DNA of 64,000 nt from Armigeres subalbatus (GCF_024139115.2 NC_085141.1:31015242-31079241), one strand, 5' to 3'; positions 42,124 to 54,525 are shown, counted from the first letter of the stretch. A program made the numbers and translations. The notes: generated by a model from the sequence alone, not told the origin.

Positions 42124-44890
42124 CATGCCGGCGATAGCGATAGCGCCTGACTGTGGAAGTGGCGGGTAGAAAATCAGCCACTGTCAATAATTCATCTTGT
42201 TCAGTGTTGTCATTGACAGTCTATCGTCACACCGCCGAGCCGCGCTTACTGTCCGGTAGGCTTCTCCTTTGTGCAGTGGCCTCGACAATGCCGGACCGAA
42301 AATGCCGATGATGCTGACGATTCTGACTTGCTCTTGAGAAAGCTTAAGTTTGCGATTGCGTAGCTGAGACGATGGAGCAACACTTCAAAAGTTCTGGCAA
42401 TGCTGTGGTTGCTTTGCCTGTTCTTGTCAGATCTCAGGGTCAGATTGAGAGGAAAAAAATCGTGCTGCGCTTTTTTATGCCTTCCTGACCTAGCGAGAGC
42501 TCATTCGCTGACGTCTGCACCAATCAGAGCGTGGCAATGGAATGATGCAAGAATGATGCGGTACTCATATTTATAGGTTCTCGTGAATTCAATATTTTGC
42601 TTTGAAAACAGTTTTGGGCCTATTGAAACAAGTTTTCGGATATTATCAAGCATGAATATGAAAGGCATACTTGAAAGCAGTGGTTAACTGCAGAAAACTG
42701 TTCAATAGGGCAAAAGCTATTTACGTTTGAAATTTTTCAACACAGCGTAACGCGGTCGATTTAAAAAATTTGAAATGACACCCGGTATAGTAAAGAGAGA
42801 CGTAAGTCCTACGTCAAAAAAATTGGAAAGGAAAAATGGAAAAATATTTTAAAAAAATTCCGCCACAGATGGTTTTTGGCATCACGCCGCCGACACTTTT
42901 GCATCAGTGGACTGCAGCTACAATTTTGAAAAATGTTCATGTTTTTAAAATAATCCAAGAAAAAATCTAAAGAAGAAAAATTCAAAACAATTTCTTGTGG
43001 ATATTCAGGAAAAATCCAGTAAAGAAATTTTCTGTAAAAACTTTGACATTACTTCATACAATTCTGATAAAGTGCTCTCACTCAGATTTTTTTTAAACAA
43101 TTCTCTCTGAAGAATTTTGCTTGGAAATTTTGCTACAAATTGTTAATGTAAAAAACAAAACATCTCCAGTGTAAATTCCGAAAAATTTTCCTTAAAATTC
43201 CGAAAAAAATTCCATGTGAAATCTGTCAGAAAATTCAAAACAGTCCCGTGGAAAATACATTTAATTTTCGGTGGAAAAACATTCTAATGAATTTCTTCGA
43301 CAAGTTCTTCCGAATCTTCACCACAGATTCTTTTCATTTCCAAAAGAAGTTTTTCGAACATTTTAAGGAGTGCATTTCAAAATGTTCAGTATCCAGTTAG
43401 CCTTGCGAGCAAAGGCGTAGGATTGCCAATCCGGAGATGACGAGTTCAATCCCCTTTCCTGTCTAGGATGTTTTCGGGTGCGAATTTCCACGGAAAAGTC
43501 TAAAAAAATTCTTTGGATTTTCAAAGAATAAATCTTTAGAATTCTCAAGTTTCATGTTTTTTGAATTTGCACCATAAATTCTTCCAAATTTTCATCGGGA
43601 ATTCATTCTTCTTCGGAATGTCATTTGGATTTCTTTGTAGGTTCAGCTAAACATTGCTTTGAATTTTTACCATGCAAAGATGCACAGGAAATGATTTAGA
43701 AATTTTAAGGAATTTTCACATTAGAAAATCTTTAAAATTTTGATTTAATTTTTTAAGGAATTCCTACCTTTACAAGTAATACAAAAGTACAATTTTTTCG
43801 TTATTTCCACTTACAAAAAAAAAATGGAATTTCATTGGGAAATTCATTATTGATGTTTTAGATGAACTTTTTTCGATTTTCTACTGGAAAATCTTAGGAA
43901 TCTATCGGAAATATTTTGGCATATTCCGAATAATTCCGAATTTTAAAAAATCTGCTGAAAATTTCTAAGAATTTCTTTTGGAAAACGAAAAAAAAAATCC
44001 ATTGGAAATTTAGAAGAATTTCCTTTGAAGATTCATTAAAGTTGCCTAGGATTTTGAAAAAAAATCTTTAGAGATTCGTTAAAAAAATAAGCTGGATTTT
44101 TTTCTAATTTATATTGGAAATTCTTCGGAATTTGATGTTTATTGGAATTTTCATCGTAAATATGCATTTCGGATCCTTTTACAGATTCTTCTAGTTCTTC
44201 AAAATTCCTACCGAACATTTTTCGGAACTCTTCCACAGAATTTCGGAAAAAAATGTCGTTGAAATTCTAAAGATATTCCGGGGAGACTCCGAAGAATTTC
44301 TTATCAATATTCCGAAGGGTTTCCCTTGCAACTCCAGAATAATTATTCTTGAAAATTAGGAAGATCTTAAAATTTAAAATTAATCCAAGCAATAAATGTA
44401 GACAATAATTTAGGCCTAGTTTTTATGATATTGAATAATTAGGATAATTGATCGAAAAAATTAATAATGCACCTAAATGTTCTAAATGCACAAAATTCTA
44501 GTAGTGCGCATGAAAAAGGGTTATGACATAGAGAAGCTTGTATTTAAAAAATCAACATGAAATTTTAAATAAAATGCTTTTTAAATTCATCAAATTTGAC
44601 TGGCCCTGAAAACTCAGATATCCGAAACCTAGGGAAGATTTCGATTCTAAGAGCATGCAAATGAAGTTTGAATCACTCTGAACACTCAGATAAGATGGGT
44701 CATCCTGAACGTTAAGCCAGTGATTAATATTCAGGATAACGAGATGCTCAAGGTTCTCCAAAATGCTCTCAAGTTCAGCCCACGATATCTACCAGATCAA
44801 TCAAGACATTTGCAATGTCCTCATCATCGGTATATACCCAATCCGATGAAATAAGCATATGATCCTAATTTCCATTAATATTAATTCCTC
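42124..44890. repeat. unassigned DNA grading into decayed A/T-rich repeat
   Basis: 42124-42840 has no recognised feature. From about 42840 to 44350 the sequence is dominated by variants of GAAATTC, TTCCGAA and GGAATTT, like a decayed minisatellite. Open frames here have no domain. Confidence 0.5.
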
Positions 44891-44892
44891 TA

Positions 44893-46177
44893 TTTGTTTA
44901 TTTGTTTATTTATTAAAATAATTCAACTGACAATGAATGTCTAAATGAATATTAGTTAAACTAATTGGTTACGGTCAGCGGTACGGAAAAAGTCTAGTAA
45001 CCGATGACGAAACACGTCAACTGATGAATTAAAGTCAAAAATATCGAAGAATTCGTTGAAGCGGCGACTGATGAATCGAATTGGTTCGTGTAGTGCATAG
45101 TTGCTAGTCTGTGGTTCTAGAAGCAAAAATAGACGTTGACGAAGAGGTCTTTCAGGTGCATATAGATTTAACTGCGACAGTAGTGCTGGACAATCGATGT
45201 GACCCGTGAGCAGCTTCCCAGCAAACGTAGCTTGAGCGGCGATCCGTCTAAACTCTAGTGGTTCGATGCTAATCAACCGGCACTGCTCCTCGTACGGTGG
45301 CAAGTTCGTCGGATCACGCCACCTTAGGGATCGAAGAGCGTATCTTAGAAACTTCCGTTGAACGGCTTCGATCCTAACGATCCATGTGGTTTGGAAAGGG
45401 CACCAAACAACAGCGGATGATTCCAGTATTGATCGCACAAGGGAACAGTACAGTGATCTAAAGCATAACGGATCACGGAATTCACCGGCAATTTTGAAAA
45501 TAAAACCCAATTGACGATTAGCTCGGGCTACAATGTCATCGTAGTGAGGTCTGTATGTAAGCCCAGTCAACACAAACTCGCATATGGTAGCGAATAAGTG
45601 TACAAAGTGGAGGCGATATAGGCGCATTCCTCCATTTGACTGCGTGCAAAATGCACGTATATGGCCTCCACTTTGTATACTTATTCGCTATGATATACGA
45701 TCTTGTGTTTGCTGGGAGTCCGCTATCCAGGATAACGCCAAGATCCTTAATGTGCTGAACGCGAGTGAGCGATCGTCTAGACAGGACATAGTCGAAGATG
45801 ATTGGTGCGTTTTTCCGGTGATATGAAATGATGTTGCATTTTTCAATACTTAAGTCCATGAGATTTCTTGAGCACCAGTCCGCAAAAATATACAACATAT
45901 TTTGCAGTTCGTTGCAGTCTGTCAAGTTTTTTATAGCGTAATAGATTTTTGAATCGTCTGCGTAGAAGAGGCGGCAGCCTTGTGACAACAGCATGAAAAT
46001 ATCATTAATAAAGATCGAGAACAGTAGCGGGCCCAGATTGCTGCCTTGAGGTACTCCCGATTTGTTTGCGAAAACTTCTGATTCTGACGTGCCAATTTTC
46101 ACACGCATCGAACGATTCTGCAAATATGACCTAAACCAATCGGTAGCCGTTGATGAGACGCCGAGTAACATCAGCTT
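44893..46177 (-). pseudogene. CR1/L2-like retrotransposon RT, 3' part
   Basis: After TSTATDWFRSYLQNR-type sequence come KSGVPQGSNLGPLLFSIFIN and FYADDSKIYY (catalytic YADD), then DLGVILDSG. A MITE (45562-45716) interrupts, and the frame resumes as LTYRPHYDDIVARANRQLGF and LRWRDPTNLPPYEEQC. It ends at 44956 with a tail of AAATAAAC units. Removing the MITE and one AG restores the frame exactly. The 5' continuation is at 50996-51062. Clade from RT style, not certain. Confidence 0.85.
45562..45716. mobile_element. 155-bp MITE with CCCAGYMAACAC-like ends and AG duplication
   Basis: Ends CCCAGTCAACACAAAC and GTGTTTGCTGGG with long paired arms (GAATAAGTGTACAAAGTGG and complement). Flanked by AG (45560-45561 region and 45717-45718). 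The interrupted RT frame is restored when it is removed. Confidence 0.85.
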
Positions 46178-46189
46178 GCCTCTCTCAGT

Positions 46190-47740
46190 CGTGTGAGAGC
46201 GAAGTGGAGAATACTCTGAGTCAGCTTGGCCTTACCGAAGACCAGCTACTCAGTAGTTCGCAGGAGAAGATGGAAATATCCTGCCCCTCAACGCCTATCT
46301 CCCGGAGCAGCACATGTTTCGACAAAGCTGATCCAGATCTACAACCCCCTCATCGACCGACTCCAACCTGTTGGACATGGAAGATAACGAAGATGATGGT
46401 ATAAGGATCATCATCAACCCCCAAAATCTTTAGCAAGTAGCAAAGGATCCGAAGATAACAAGGGTTCTACGGAAGCCAAGGGTGCTCCGAGAAAGAAAAT
46501 CCCCACACTCACACGCTCGCAGAGGAAGCAGCTTAGAACTCTCCGGGAGAAGGGAAAAGACCGGAATGAGGCCTTGTCCATAATCCTGAATAAGGAGAGC
46601 GAGCCCACTTCCTCAAAACGCTCGAGAAACGACCTAGACAAATCCGCCACAGAGGACCACAAAAAAAAAGGGTGAAGCACCATCTGGATCCGAGAGAGCG
46701 CGCCCAACAGTCCTCAAACCGCGCGCCTCAGAAAAACGTGTCTGGACAACAAAACCCACCCATGAGGAAAACAGCTGGTATCAGCTACAGTGATATGGCC
46801 AAAAGCGTGAAGGTCGGGATAATACCCAAAGACTTTCCCACTGTCCAACTCACTACAGCCCAGCTAGACCTTCTACAAGAAGCACTCCTGCTCAGAGTAG
46901 TTCAACAGCGAAACGAGCCAATAAAACCCAAATTCAACAACCTCATCTACAAGTCCGGTTACATGGTTCTAATCTGTAAGGATCAAGAGACTGCTGAGTG
47001 GTTAAAGAGAATATCCCCATCCATGAAACCCTGGGAAGGTGCAGAGCTGATGGCAATGGACGAAGTGGCGATTCCACGTCCAGAGATGATCCGAGCATTC
47101 TTCCCACAAAGCTCCAGCTATGATGACGATCGAATAAAGGCTCTCATAGAAAGCCAAAATGACATCACAACAACTAATTGGCGTATTGTGAAACGATCCA
47201 TTCTGAAAGATATTCATGTTGAATGGATCTTCACAGTAGAGGGTGCGTCGATGGAAAAGTTGAAGAAGTCCAAATACACCCTCAACTACCGATTTGGTGA
47301 AATCCAACTAAGGAAGATTACAGATCAACCGACTGCCGCTACCGCCAATCCGACTGGAAGGCCGACCCAAGAGCAATCTGAGGAGGCCTCCTGTTCAAGC
47401 GAGGTTCGGCTAACTGGAAGGCCGACCCAAGAGAAATCTGAGGAAGCCTCCGGTTCGAGCGAGGTTAGTAAATCTCACCCCAAAAGCACCATAAAGGCTA
47501 GTCTGTCCGCCTCTAAAGGAAAAGCTCGAAGCTTACATGCGACCCCTGCTCTAGTGGTACCAAACCAAAGGTATCTAAACAGGGCAAAGGGGGTGCAAAA
47601 GCGACAGTTTGACCACAGAGGCGAAACTGGCGGGCCAGGTTGCTACAGGGAAGAGAGAAACCCAGACTGTAATACCAAACTACATCCTGATGATCCGCAA
47701 CATCCAAAGCCGGACAGTCGTCGTCCGGAAAAAAGAGGAA
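46190..47740 (+). pseudogene. LOA-like ORF1 (gag-like)
   Basis: Starts with ESEVENTLSQLGLTEDQLL, shifts frame near 46410 and again at an A9 run near 46665, then continues from MRKTAGISYSDMAKSVKVGI through DEVAIPRPEMIRAFFPQSSS and DIHVEWIFTVEGASMEKLK. The region 47350-47465 has a tandem repeat (TGRPTQEQSEEASCSSEVR and TGRPTQEKSEEASGSSEVS). It runs into the endonuclease in the same frame. No classic zinc knuckles are visible. Confidence 0.75.
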
Positions 47741-47748
47741 CCCCGGAA

Positions 47749-48429
47749 ATGGCGACTAAAGTTCTGCAAGTGAACCTCCACCATGCTGAGAGCGCCACGG
47801 GTGTGCTCTGTCGGAGGTTCACCAAAGAGAATTTAACCGTGGCCCTCATTCAAGAGCCATGGGTCAATAAATCCAGAATACAAGGTATTCCACAACACTC
47901 ATGTAAGTTGGTATATGATGACAGCCAGCTTTCTCCTAGAGCGGCTATTTTATTACATAACAACTGTAAATACTTTCCAATTTCAGAATTCATAAAAAGG
48001 GACATCGTAGCGGTCAGGATGGAGGTACCTTCCGCCAGAGGGAGTAGAGAGATCTTGGTGGTCTCGGCATACTTCCCAGGTGACGTGGACGAAATCCCTC
48101 CTCCAGAAATAGCTGCGCTCGTAGCCTACAGCCATCGACACAACATCCCCTTCGTCATAGGGTGCGACGCAAATGCACATCACACCGTATGGGGAAGTAC
48201 CAATATAAACACCAGAGGTGAGTACCTGTTACAGTTTCTCTCTTCCAAGAACATTGACATTTGTAATGTTGGTGACAAGCCCACGTTTGAAAACTCCATT
48301 CGTCAGGAAGTTTTGGACTTGACTCTATGTAGTCGGTCTATCTCTGATAAAATAAAAAACTGGCATGTTTCTGAAGAAATATCAATGTCAGACCATAAAC
48401 ACATCATCTTCGAATGGGAAGGGGTCTAA
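47749..48429 (+). pseudogene. LOA-like AP endonuclease domain
   Basis: MATKVLQVNLHHAESA (catalytic Asn), ALIQEPWV (Glu), VVSAYFPGD, VIGCDANAHHTVWGS (Asp/Asn), and MSDHKHIIFEW (SDH). All catalytic residues are present, in one intact frame up to the stop at 48427-48429. The copy is broken further on. Confidence 0.9.
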
Positions 48430-50120
48430 CGATGGAAAAACGTTTAAAGATTCTAAGAAAACTGATTGGGAATCCAACTCAGCTATCCTACGATCCGAAG
48501 AGTACATCATAGAAAGTCACATCAAGTCCATAACACAATTGGAAGATGCGTCCAAATCCATTAAAAACAAAATCCTTAACGCCTACCAAGAGAGCTGTCC
48601 AACTAAATCAACTAGTTCGAGTAGAGACGTTCCATGGTGGAATAAAACTCTTTAGAAGCTTAGGAAAACTGCGCGTAGGGAGTTCAATCGTGCTAAGCGA
48701 ACCGGCGATTGGAGCCTATACAGAAAGGCCCTGACGAACTACAACAAAGAAATAAGGTCAGCCAAACGGAAATCGTGGATTCTAATGTGTGAAAGCATAG
48801 AGAATACACCCGTAGTGGCCAGACTCCAAAAACTCTTTCAAAAGACCACTCCAATGGTGTGGGTAGCCTCCGAAAGACGGATGGTTCGCTCACTGTAGAG
48901 CCTAGCGATACACTGAGCGAATTGTTAAAGATCCACTTCCTGATTCAATCCCTGAGTCGAGCATCGGCGACCAAGGCACTGGAATTGCTGTATCAGATCC
49001 ACAAGAGATCCAATCATGGGTTTCTGGGTCTAAAAAGACGCAATAAAGGTTGCAAAGGAAGCTTTCACTCGGGCCAGGGTTGAGAGGGCTGTGAGATCTT
49101 TCGAGCCATTTAAGTCTCCTGGCATGGATGGAATATTTCCAGCGTTGATCCAAAAGAGGAGAAAACACTGGTTCCACCCTTGGTTGAGATTTTTAAGGCG
49201 AGTCTGATTTTGGGGCACATACCTAACGATTGGCGTCAAATCCGGGCTGTCTTCATTCCGAAGGCAGGCAAGAGAGATAAAACCAACCCCAAAGCATTCA
49301 GGCCGATAAGTTTATCCTCTGTAATGCTCAAAATTATGGAAAAGGTACTATGCGAGTACATAAATCACAAATTTATGAAAGCAATGCCTTTGTCAAAAAC
49401 CAATTCGCTTATCAAAGTGGAAAATCTACGATCTCGGCACTACATACGGTAGTTCAAAAATCGAAAAACACTTAATGCAAAAGAAATTGCTCTTGTAGCA
49501 TTTCTTGATATTGAGGGCGCATTCGATAACGCTTCTTATTCGTCTATAGGGTCAGCAATGTTGAGGAGAAAATTCGACCCATGCATTGTTACCTGGGTAC
49601 ATGCTATGCTAGCTAATCGGAAAATCTCCTCTGAGCTTAGCGGTTCATACATCACTGTTAAAGCAACAAGGGGTGTCCGCAAGGCGGAGTGCTTTCTCCT
49701 TTGTTGTGGTCACTGGTGGTGGATGAGCTTCTAGACAGCTTAGAGAGAAGAGGCTTCGAAGTGGTTGGATATGCTGATGACGTTGTCATTATTGTACGAG
49801 GCAAATTCGAAAGTGTTATCGTGGAAAGAATGCAATCTGCCCTAAATCACACTTTTTCCTGGTGTCAAAAGTATCAACTAGGCATAAATCCTACAAAAAC
49901 TTCCATTATCCCTTTCACCAAACGGAGAAAGGTACAACTGAAACCCCTTTTCTTGAATCAAACACAATTAGTTTATTCAAGTGAAGTAAAATATCTAGGT
50001 GTCATACTCGACGCAAAGCTTAATTGGAACTCTCATCTCCAATCAGTTGTGCAGAAAGGTCTCAATACACTTTGGGTTTGTTCAAAAACCCTTGGTAAAA
50101 GATGTTGTTATTATGCCTGA
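48430..50120 (+). pseudogene. LOA-like reverse transcriptase
   Basis: Fragments in changing frames: IPNDWRQIRAVFIPKAGKRD, PKAFRPISLSSVMLKIMEKV, then AFLDIEGAFDNASY (first Asp), LSPLLWSLVVDELLD and VVGYADDVVIIV (YADD), then VKYLGVILDAKLNWNSHL. At least three frame breaks. Confidence 0.88.
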
Positions 50121-50800
50121 GGAGAAAGTATAGATTTGCAAAAATATGTATTTTCTCTGACAGCCAAGCGGCACTCAAGTCGCTTAATAACTACACTTGT
50201 AACTCAAAGCTAGTGTGGGAATGCATTCTGGCTTTGAAAAACTTATCCATACGCAATCGAGTCTACCTATATTGGATCCCAGGACATACGGGTCTAGAGG
50301 GAAACGAGATTGCTGATGAGCTAGCCAGGAATGGATCTAATGAAAGGTTCATTGGCCCTGAGCCCTTCTGCGGGATCTCAGACTGCTCTGTAAAAATGGA
50401 ACTGAACAAATATATGGTCAGTCAAATCACATCAAACTGGAATGCACTTCCCCATACGAGCCAATCCAAAAGGCTCGTAACGATTAACCCCAAGAAAACC
50501 CAACAACTATTAGGTCTCAACAAAGGGATCTCAACATCTACACCGGTCTAATAACTGGACACTGCCCCTGCAGATACCATCTACAAAAGATCGGAGCAAT
50601 CCAAACCTCAAATTGCCGCTTCTGTGACGAGGAGAGAGAAACATCAGAACACATCCTCTGCTATTGCAGTGCACTCACCCAACGTAGGTTCAAAGTTCTC
50701 AGCAAGCCCTTTTTAGGGCCTGCTGACATAGGGATCTTATCCCCCAAGGACGTGGTTGGCTTCATAAAGCTAGTCTCGCCAGAATGGGGGAGTCACATAC
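50121..50800 (+). pseudogene. LOA-like RNase H, N-terminally deleted, and zinc-finger tail
   Basis: IFSDSQAALKSLNNYTC and YWIPGHTGLEGNEIADELAR are the last parts of RNase H. The first catalytic Asp/Glu block is missing, because the RT thumb (KTLGKRCCYYA) joins directly to this segment, so an internal deletion removed it. CRFCDEERETSEHILCYC near 50615 is the usual C-terminal cysteine cluster. Stop near 50804. Confidence 0.85.
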
Positions 50801-50995
50801 TGTAACTCAGGATCTCTATTCATCAATAATAGATGGTCTTGAGTTCAGTCGATACCAAGGTATCTCAGTGACAAACATGTTACTGAGATAACTTGCGTAT
50901 TTCACAGTAAAAGGGTATATCACAATAGTCCTAAAATCTGGACGCAGTGATCTTCACCCGACAAACGAGGAAAAAAAAAAAGGAAACATCAGCTT

Positions 50996-51062
50996 AGCAA
51001 GCAGAATTTCATGGTCCACAGTATCGAAAGCGGCTTTCAGATCCATATATGCTGCATCAACC
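50996..51062 (-). pseudogene. CR1/L2-like RT, 5' remnant beyond the LOA insertion
   Basis: Minus strand DAAYMDLKAAFDTVDHEILL, the first catalytic RT block, directly continuing into the part at 46166 once the LOA copy is removed. The element is truncated at about 51062. Confidence 0.85.
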
Positions 51063-51069
51063 TGCCATC

Positions 51070-51360
51070 CGGAATCCAAACAACGCAGGCAGATGGACGT
51101 AAATTGAACCTATGAGTCGCATATGAAAGGACCATTGACTGAAGCATATTCGAGATATGGAATAGAAGTTCCTTGGAAAATTATTCCAAAGAACCATTAG
51201 AATGACCGAAAAAATATTTTTAGAAAAAAATATTTTGTGGAAAATTTTGTAATTATCTATTTCTAATATTGATGATTCTGAAAACAATACTGGAATTTCT
51301 ACAGGAATGCTACTCAGAAGAAACAAGAGTAGGAGGTTTTATTTGCATCTCTAAGATTAC
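51070..51360. other. Ork1: unassigned intron segment
   Basis: AT-rich DNA, nothing recognised. Confidence 0.4.
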
Positions 51361-51363
51361 ATA

Positions 51364-51553
51364 GGGGAACAGACGGCTTTGGCAGGTTTTGTTCTATTAT
51401 TGGCAGGGGGGTTTTTGTCGACCGAATTTTATGAAATTTGGCCACAATATTCTTTGATATGCAAAGAATGTTTGAGCCAAATTTGAGCATAATCAGTCAT
51501 AAAAAACCACCTGCCAATAATAGAACGAAACCTGCCAAAGCCGTCATTACCCC
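51364..51553. mobile_element. 190-bp TA MITE
   Basis: Ends GGGGAACAGACGGCTTTGGC and GCCAAAGCCGTCATTACCCC, bordered by TA. Arms of about 50 bp. Its outer GGGGAAC matches the tips of the MITEs at 11356 and 17585, but the interiors differ. Confidence 0.82.
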
Positions 51554-51559
51554 TATTAA

Positions 51560-52070
51560 CTTTGTGATTCTCTGATAAACTTTTCGTTGTAAGAGTTCAG
51601 TTCAGATGCTTCGCTGCGGTTAATATCTTAAGAATTTCCAGTACCTCCAGAGCTATGGAAGGTCTCAAATACTCTAAGGAATCTATAGGGATATTCAGTG
51701 ACGAACTATATAGTTATTTAAAAAAAACACTAATGAAAAAATAAAAAAATAAAATAAAAATATAGGGATATTTTGGAAAATTTATAAACCATTATAAATA
51801 TTTCTCGAAATTTTTATAAGATATTCGCGAGTCTACATTTTTTTGTATCCTCCTGATGCATTGAAGGTGTGCGAGTTCTAGATATCCTAATACCTGATAC
51901 ACATTACAACATGATAACAACATCAAAATTTTCGAATTCATGAAAATTTATAATTTCCATGCTGGGTTTAGTTCGATTTTGAATCAATTGAAATTGTCCA
52001 TGTTCAAAATTGATCGGATTAACCATATGTTTTAGTTACATAAGGTTTTTTTTTAATTTTTGTACTTGAA
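51560..52070. other. Ork1: unassigned intron segment
   Basis: AT-rich, non-coding; A-rich runs near 51720. Confidence 0.4.
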
Positions 52071-52071
52071 A

Positions 52072-52191
52072 AAAAAAACCACGTGGTCATAGGGGGGGAG
52101 GGGGGTGCTCTGCCAAATGACTACGATGAACCACATGAGGGGTTGAAAATCTTCAAAAATATGACCACGTGGTTTCTGGATGGCCCCTAAT
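52072..52191. repeat. MITE with CCACGTGGTCATA arms
   Basis: ACCACGTGGTCATAGGGG on the left mirrors ATGACCACGTGGTTTCTGG on the right, ending GGATGGCCCCTA. Related to 29166-29290. Confidence 0.65.
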
Positions 52192-52458
52192 GGCACATGC
52201 TTCCTGTTTGCTTGTGATAGGTTTCATAACGACTGTTTAATAACGTAGTGCGAGCAAGGGGTGTAATTGGCGCTAAAAAATGTAAAAAAAGAAGCAACAA
52301 AAAAGAATTGGCGCTTTGATGTTGCATGAAGAAGAAGAAGCAGAAAGATGATAACCGAAAAAATCTCCACGGGAAACCATACAGAGAAGTTTTTAAAACT
52401 GTTCTCAAAAATTCTAGACGCAATTTAATTAAAAACGGTAAGGAGTAAACGGTACGGA

Positions 52459-52556
52459 GTTGGACTTTTCTTCTACTGTATAATAAACACAATAGTTCTA
52501 TTCGAAATTTTATTTTGTGATATTACACTTAATACACAGTATAAGAAAAGTCCAAC
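52459..52556. mobile_element. about 98-bp inverted-repeat element
   Basis: GTTGGACTTTTCTTCTACTG mirrors CAGTATAAGAAAAGTCCAAC. Non-coding; no clear duplication found. Confidence 0.55.
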
Positions 52557-52559
52557 CCC

Positions 52560-53465
52560 AAAGAAAGAGTGTGTCCTCAATTTGCAATTATAAAAATGGA
52601 GGCAGACATATTGAATTTGGCCGCCATCTTGGATTTATTTTTAAAAATTATTTTTCCGCAATGTTCGCAGTCACCGATTTTAAATATCGATACATCGATG
52701 GAAAGCTTAGCTTATATTGTGCTTTGTGTCCAAAAATCTTAGGTATATGTTTTTTATCAAAAGTTATGTACGATTCACCAAATTATTTTTTAAAGGCCCA
52801 TCTGACGAACAAAGATTATTTTTATGGTTAATATGATACTACGACAACAGTTCCTTGATTTCATACACTATTCTACGCCAAACATGTTTTAAAAATGAAA
52901 AGAATATCTAAAAAAGTATTTTATTTGGAAGGCTCAAAATTTTTGAGCATTACAGAGCTGCTGCTGTAAATACAATAACTTTATTTTGAACTTATTTTTC
53001 CAAACATGCCATCAATGAAAAAGGCGAAAATAGTGAAGCATAGTCTTGGTTATTTGTATTGGTATAAACAAATCAAGTAGCAAAAATCATTCTTAGCCAT
53101 AACTAGAGTGTTTATATGTATACCGATTATATACCATTCTGTATTTAATTCTACAAGAAATGAAGGAGTATCATAGCTCTTCATCGTAAACTGCAATTCA
53201 CTGTTTTTCGATGTTTCTGTATACATTTTTCCATTTAAACTTCCAACGAGTTGAGCACCGCCCAAACGTTGACCGATTTGGCTGAAATTTTGTCCAGAGC
53301 ATCAAATAGAACCGAATAAAAGTGCGGCCCATCAAAAAAATTGAAAAAGTGTTTTTTGAGTCTTATTAAGTATAACATTTTCCATGTTACGAAATGAACA
53401 AAACGAATACATCGAATTTTTCTGTCAAATCCCCTTACGAACACAAACTTTGTTTTACGTGGTTT
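52560..53465. other. Ork1: unassigned intron segment
   Basis: Short frames at 52517-52831 and 53050-53444 lack any domain. Confidence 0.4.
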
Positions 53466-53467
53466 TA

Positions 53468-54275
53468 CAGTCGACTATCTACATCTCGATGTTCTATAGC
53501 TCGATGTCTCTCCCTATGTCTATGGTTTTATCGGTCCCTTCAATCTACATACATTTGGGCTTTCTACATCTCGATAACTTCCCTATCTCGATATCTCTTT
53601 ATCTAGATGCCTTCTGGACATATTTTATTCAGGATTCTCACTCCCTAAGTCGACATATTCGACTTTCTAGGCCACTAGACCATTTTGGGATAATAACAAA
53701 CACATAAAAAACAAGACATCACATTTGTTTTGTTGTCGTTTGTTATAGCAACGAGCTTTTTCGATCTAGTTCCCATTCCAATTTTCCTTCCATTCCTTGA
53801 TGTCTCCTTATATTGATGGTCCCAAGGATGTTAACGATCATTCAGTAATTTGCGTTCAATCATTAAGTAGTTTTTCAATAACACATTCCAGAAGCTGAAT
53901 TTCAAAATGTGTTGTATGGTGGACTTCTAGTGCGAAGGTTTTTCTACAACTCTGCCTAATGGTTCGTAGTTTGAATTCCACTAGTAACGGAGTTATAGCT
54001 ATAGTTTCAGTAACTTAGACTAAATGATAACAAAACTCCAATCATTTAGTTTAAGTTACTGTAACTAGCGCTCTACCTCCGTTATTAGTTGAATTCTAAT
54101 AACGAACCATTAGGCAAAGTTGTAGAGAAACCTTCGCACTAGAAGTCCACCATACAACACATTTTGAAATTAAGCTTCTGGAATGTGTTATTGACAAACT
54201 TCGAACGCAAATTACTGAATGATCGTTAACATCCTTGGATGGTACCTTCAATATTGAGATGTGGAGAGGCGACTG
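53468..54275. mobile_element. TA-flanked TIR element, copy 2
   Basis: Ends CAGTCGACTATCT and AGAGGCGACTG, bordered by TA (53466-53467, 54276-54277). About 385 bp once the nested element at 53823-54237 and its duplication are removed. Same family as 1256-2403. Its right end lies 38 bp from the channel exon. Confidence 0.8.
53823..54237. mobile_element. hAT-like foldback MITE, copy 2
   Basis: A 415-bp match to 172-595 with the same CAAGGATGTTA...TAACATCCTTG ends, flanked by GATGGTCC and GATGGTAC (one mismatch). It sits in the right part of copy 2 of the TA element: the same kind of element was hit, but copy 1 has no insertion at that point. Confidence 0.88.
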
Positions 54276-54312
54276 TATATATAAAAGCTCTATACAATGT
54301 TTTATAAATTAC

Positions 54313-54460
54313 CTTGAACTTCAGCATGTAGACCTCGTTCAGGATTTTCCTGAGATAGCTAATATCCTTGGTCACGCCATTCCAAACCCGGTTTTGGGCC
54401 GCTCTAACGTTAACAGCCAATATTTTTTCCAAGTGTTGGACCTTCTTGTGAGCCATTCCT
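54313..54460 (-). CDS. Ork1: Ork1-type K2P channel, exon after TM4
   Basis: A 148-bp exon from a TTTTGTAG acceptor to the GTAATT donor. Reads GMAHKKVQHLEKILAVNVR, then QNRVWNGVTKDISYLRKILN and EVYMLKFK, the proximal C-terminal helix region of Ork1. Phase 2 in, phase 0 out. The next exon is 25 kb away. Confidence 0.95.
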
Positions 54461-54525
54461 CTACAAAAGCATAAGAAATAAATCGTTTTTTATTCGATAA
54501 AAATGCCAGATTTCACGGAACTCAC

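Larger units (their letters stand above)
46178..50984 (+). mobile_element. LOA-like LINE with RNase H, nested
   Basis: A 4.8-kb copy ending in a poly(A) run, flanked by the 11-mer AACATCAGCTT at 46167-46177 and 50985-50995. It contains gag-like ORF1, endonuclease, RT, a partial RNase H and a CCHC tail. Insertion is into the RT of the minus-strand CR1/L2-like element; removal restores LLAKLM-LLGVS in frame. RNase H and ORF1 suggest the LOA/I group; LOA is my best call. Confidence 0.87.
29133..54312 (-). other. Ork1: giant intron of the Ork1-type gene (25,180 bp)
   Basis: Bounded by a donor after LKFK (GTAATT, 54312-54307) and the acceptor TTCTAG at 29133. Exon phases on both sides are 0. Everything inside is repeat or transposon sequence, listed separately. 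Confidence 0.9.

Noticed and set aside
43000..44350. A minus-strand gene from several short frames (43363-43548, 44036-44236)
   Set aside because: Composition follows the local AATTCC-like repeat, with no splice-consistent chain and no domain.
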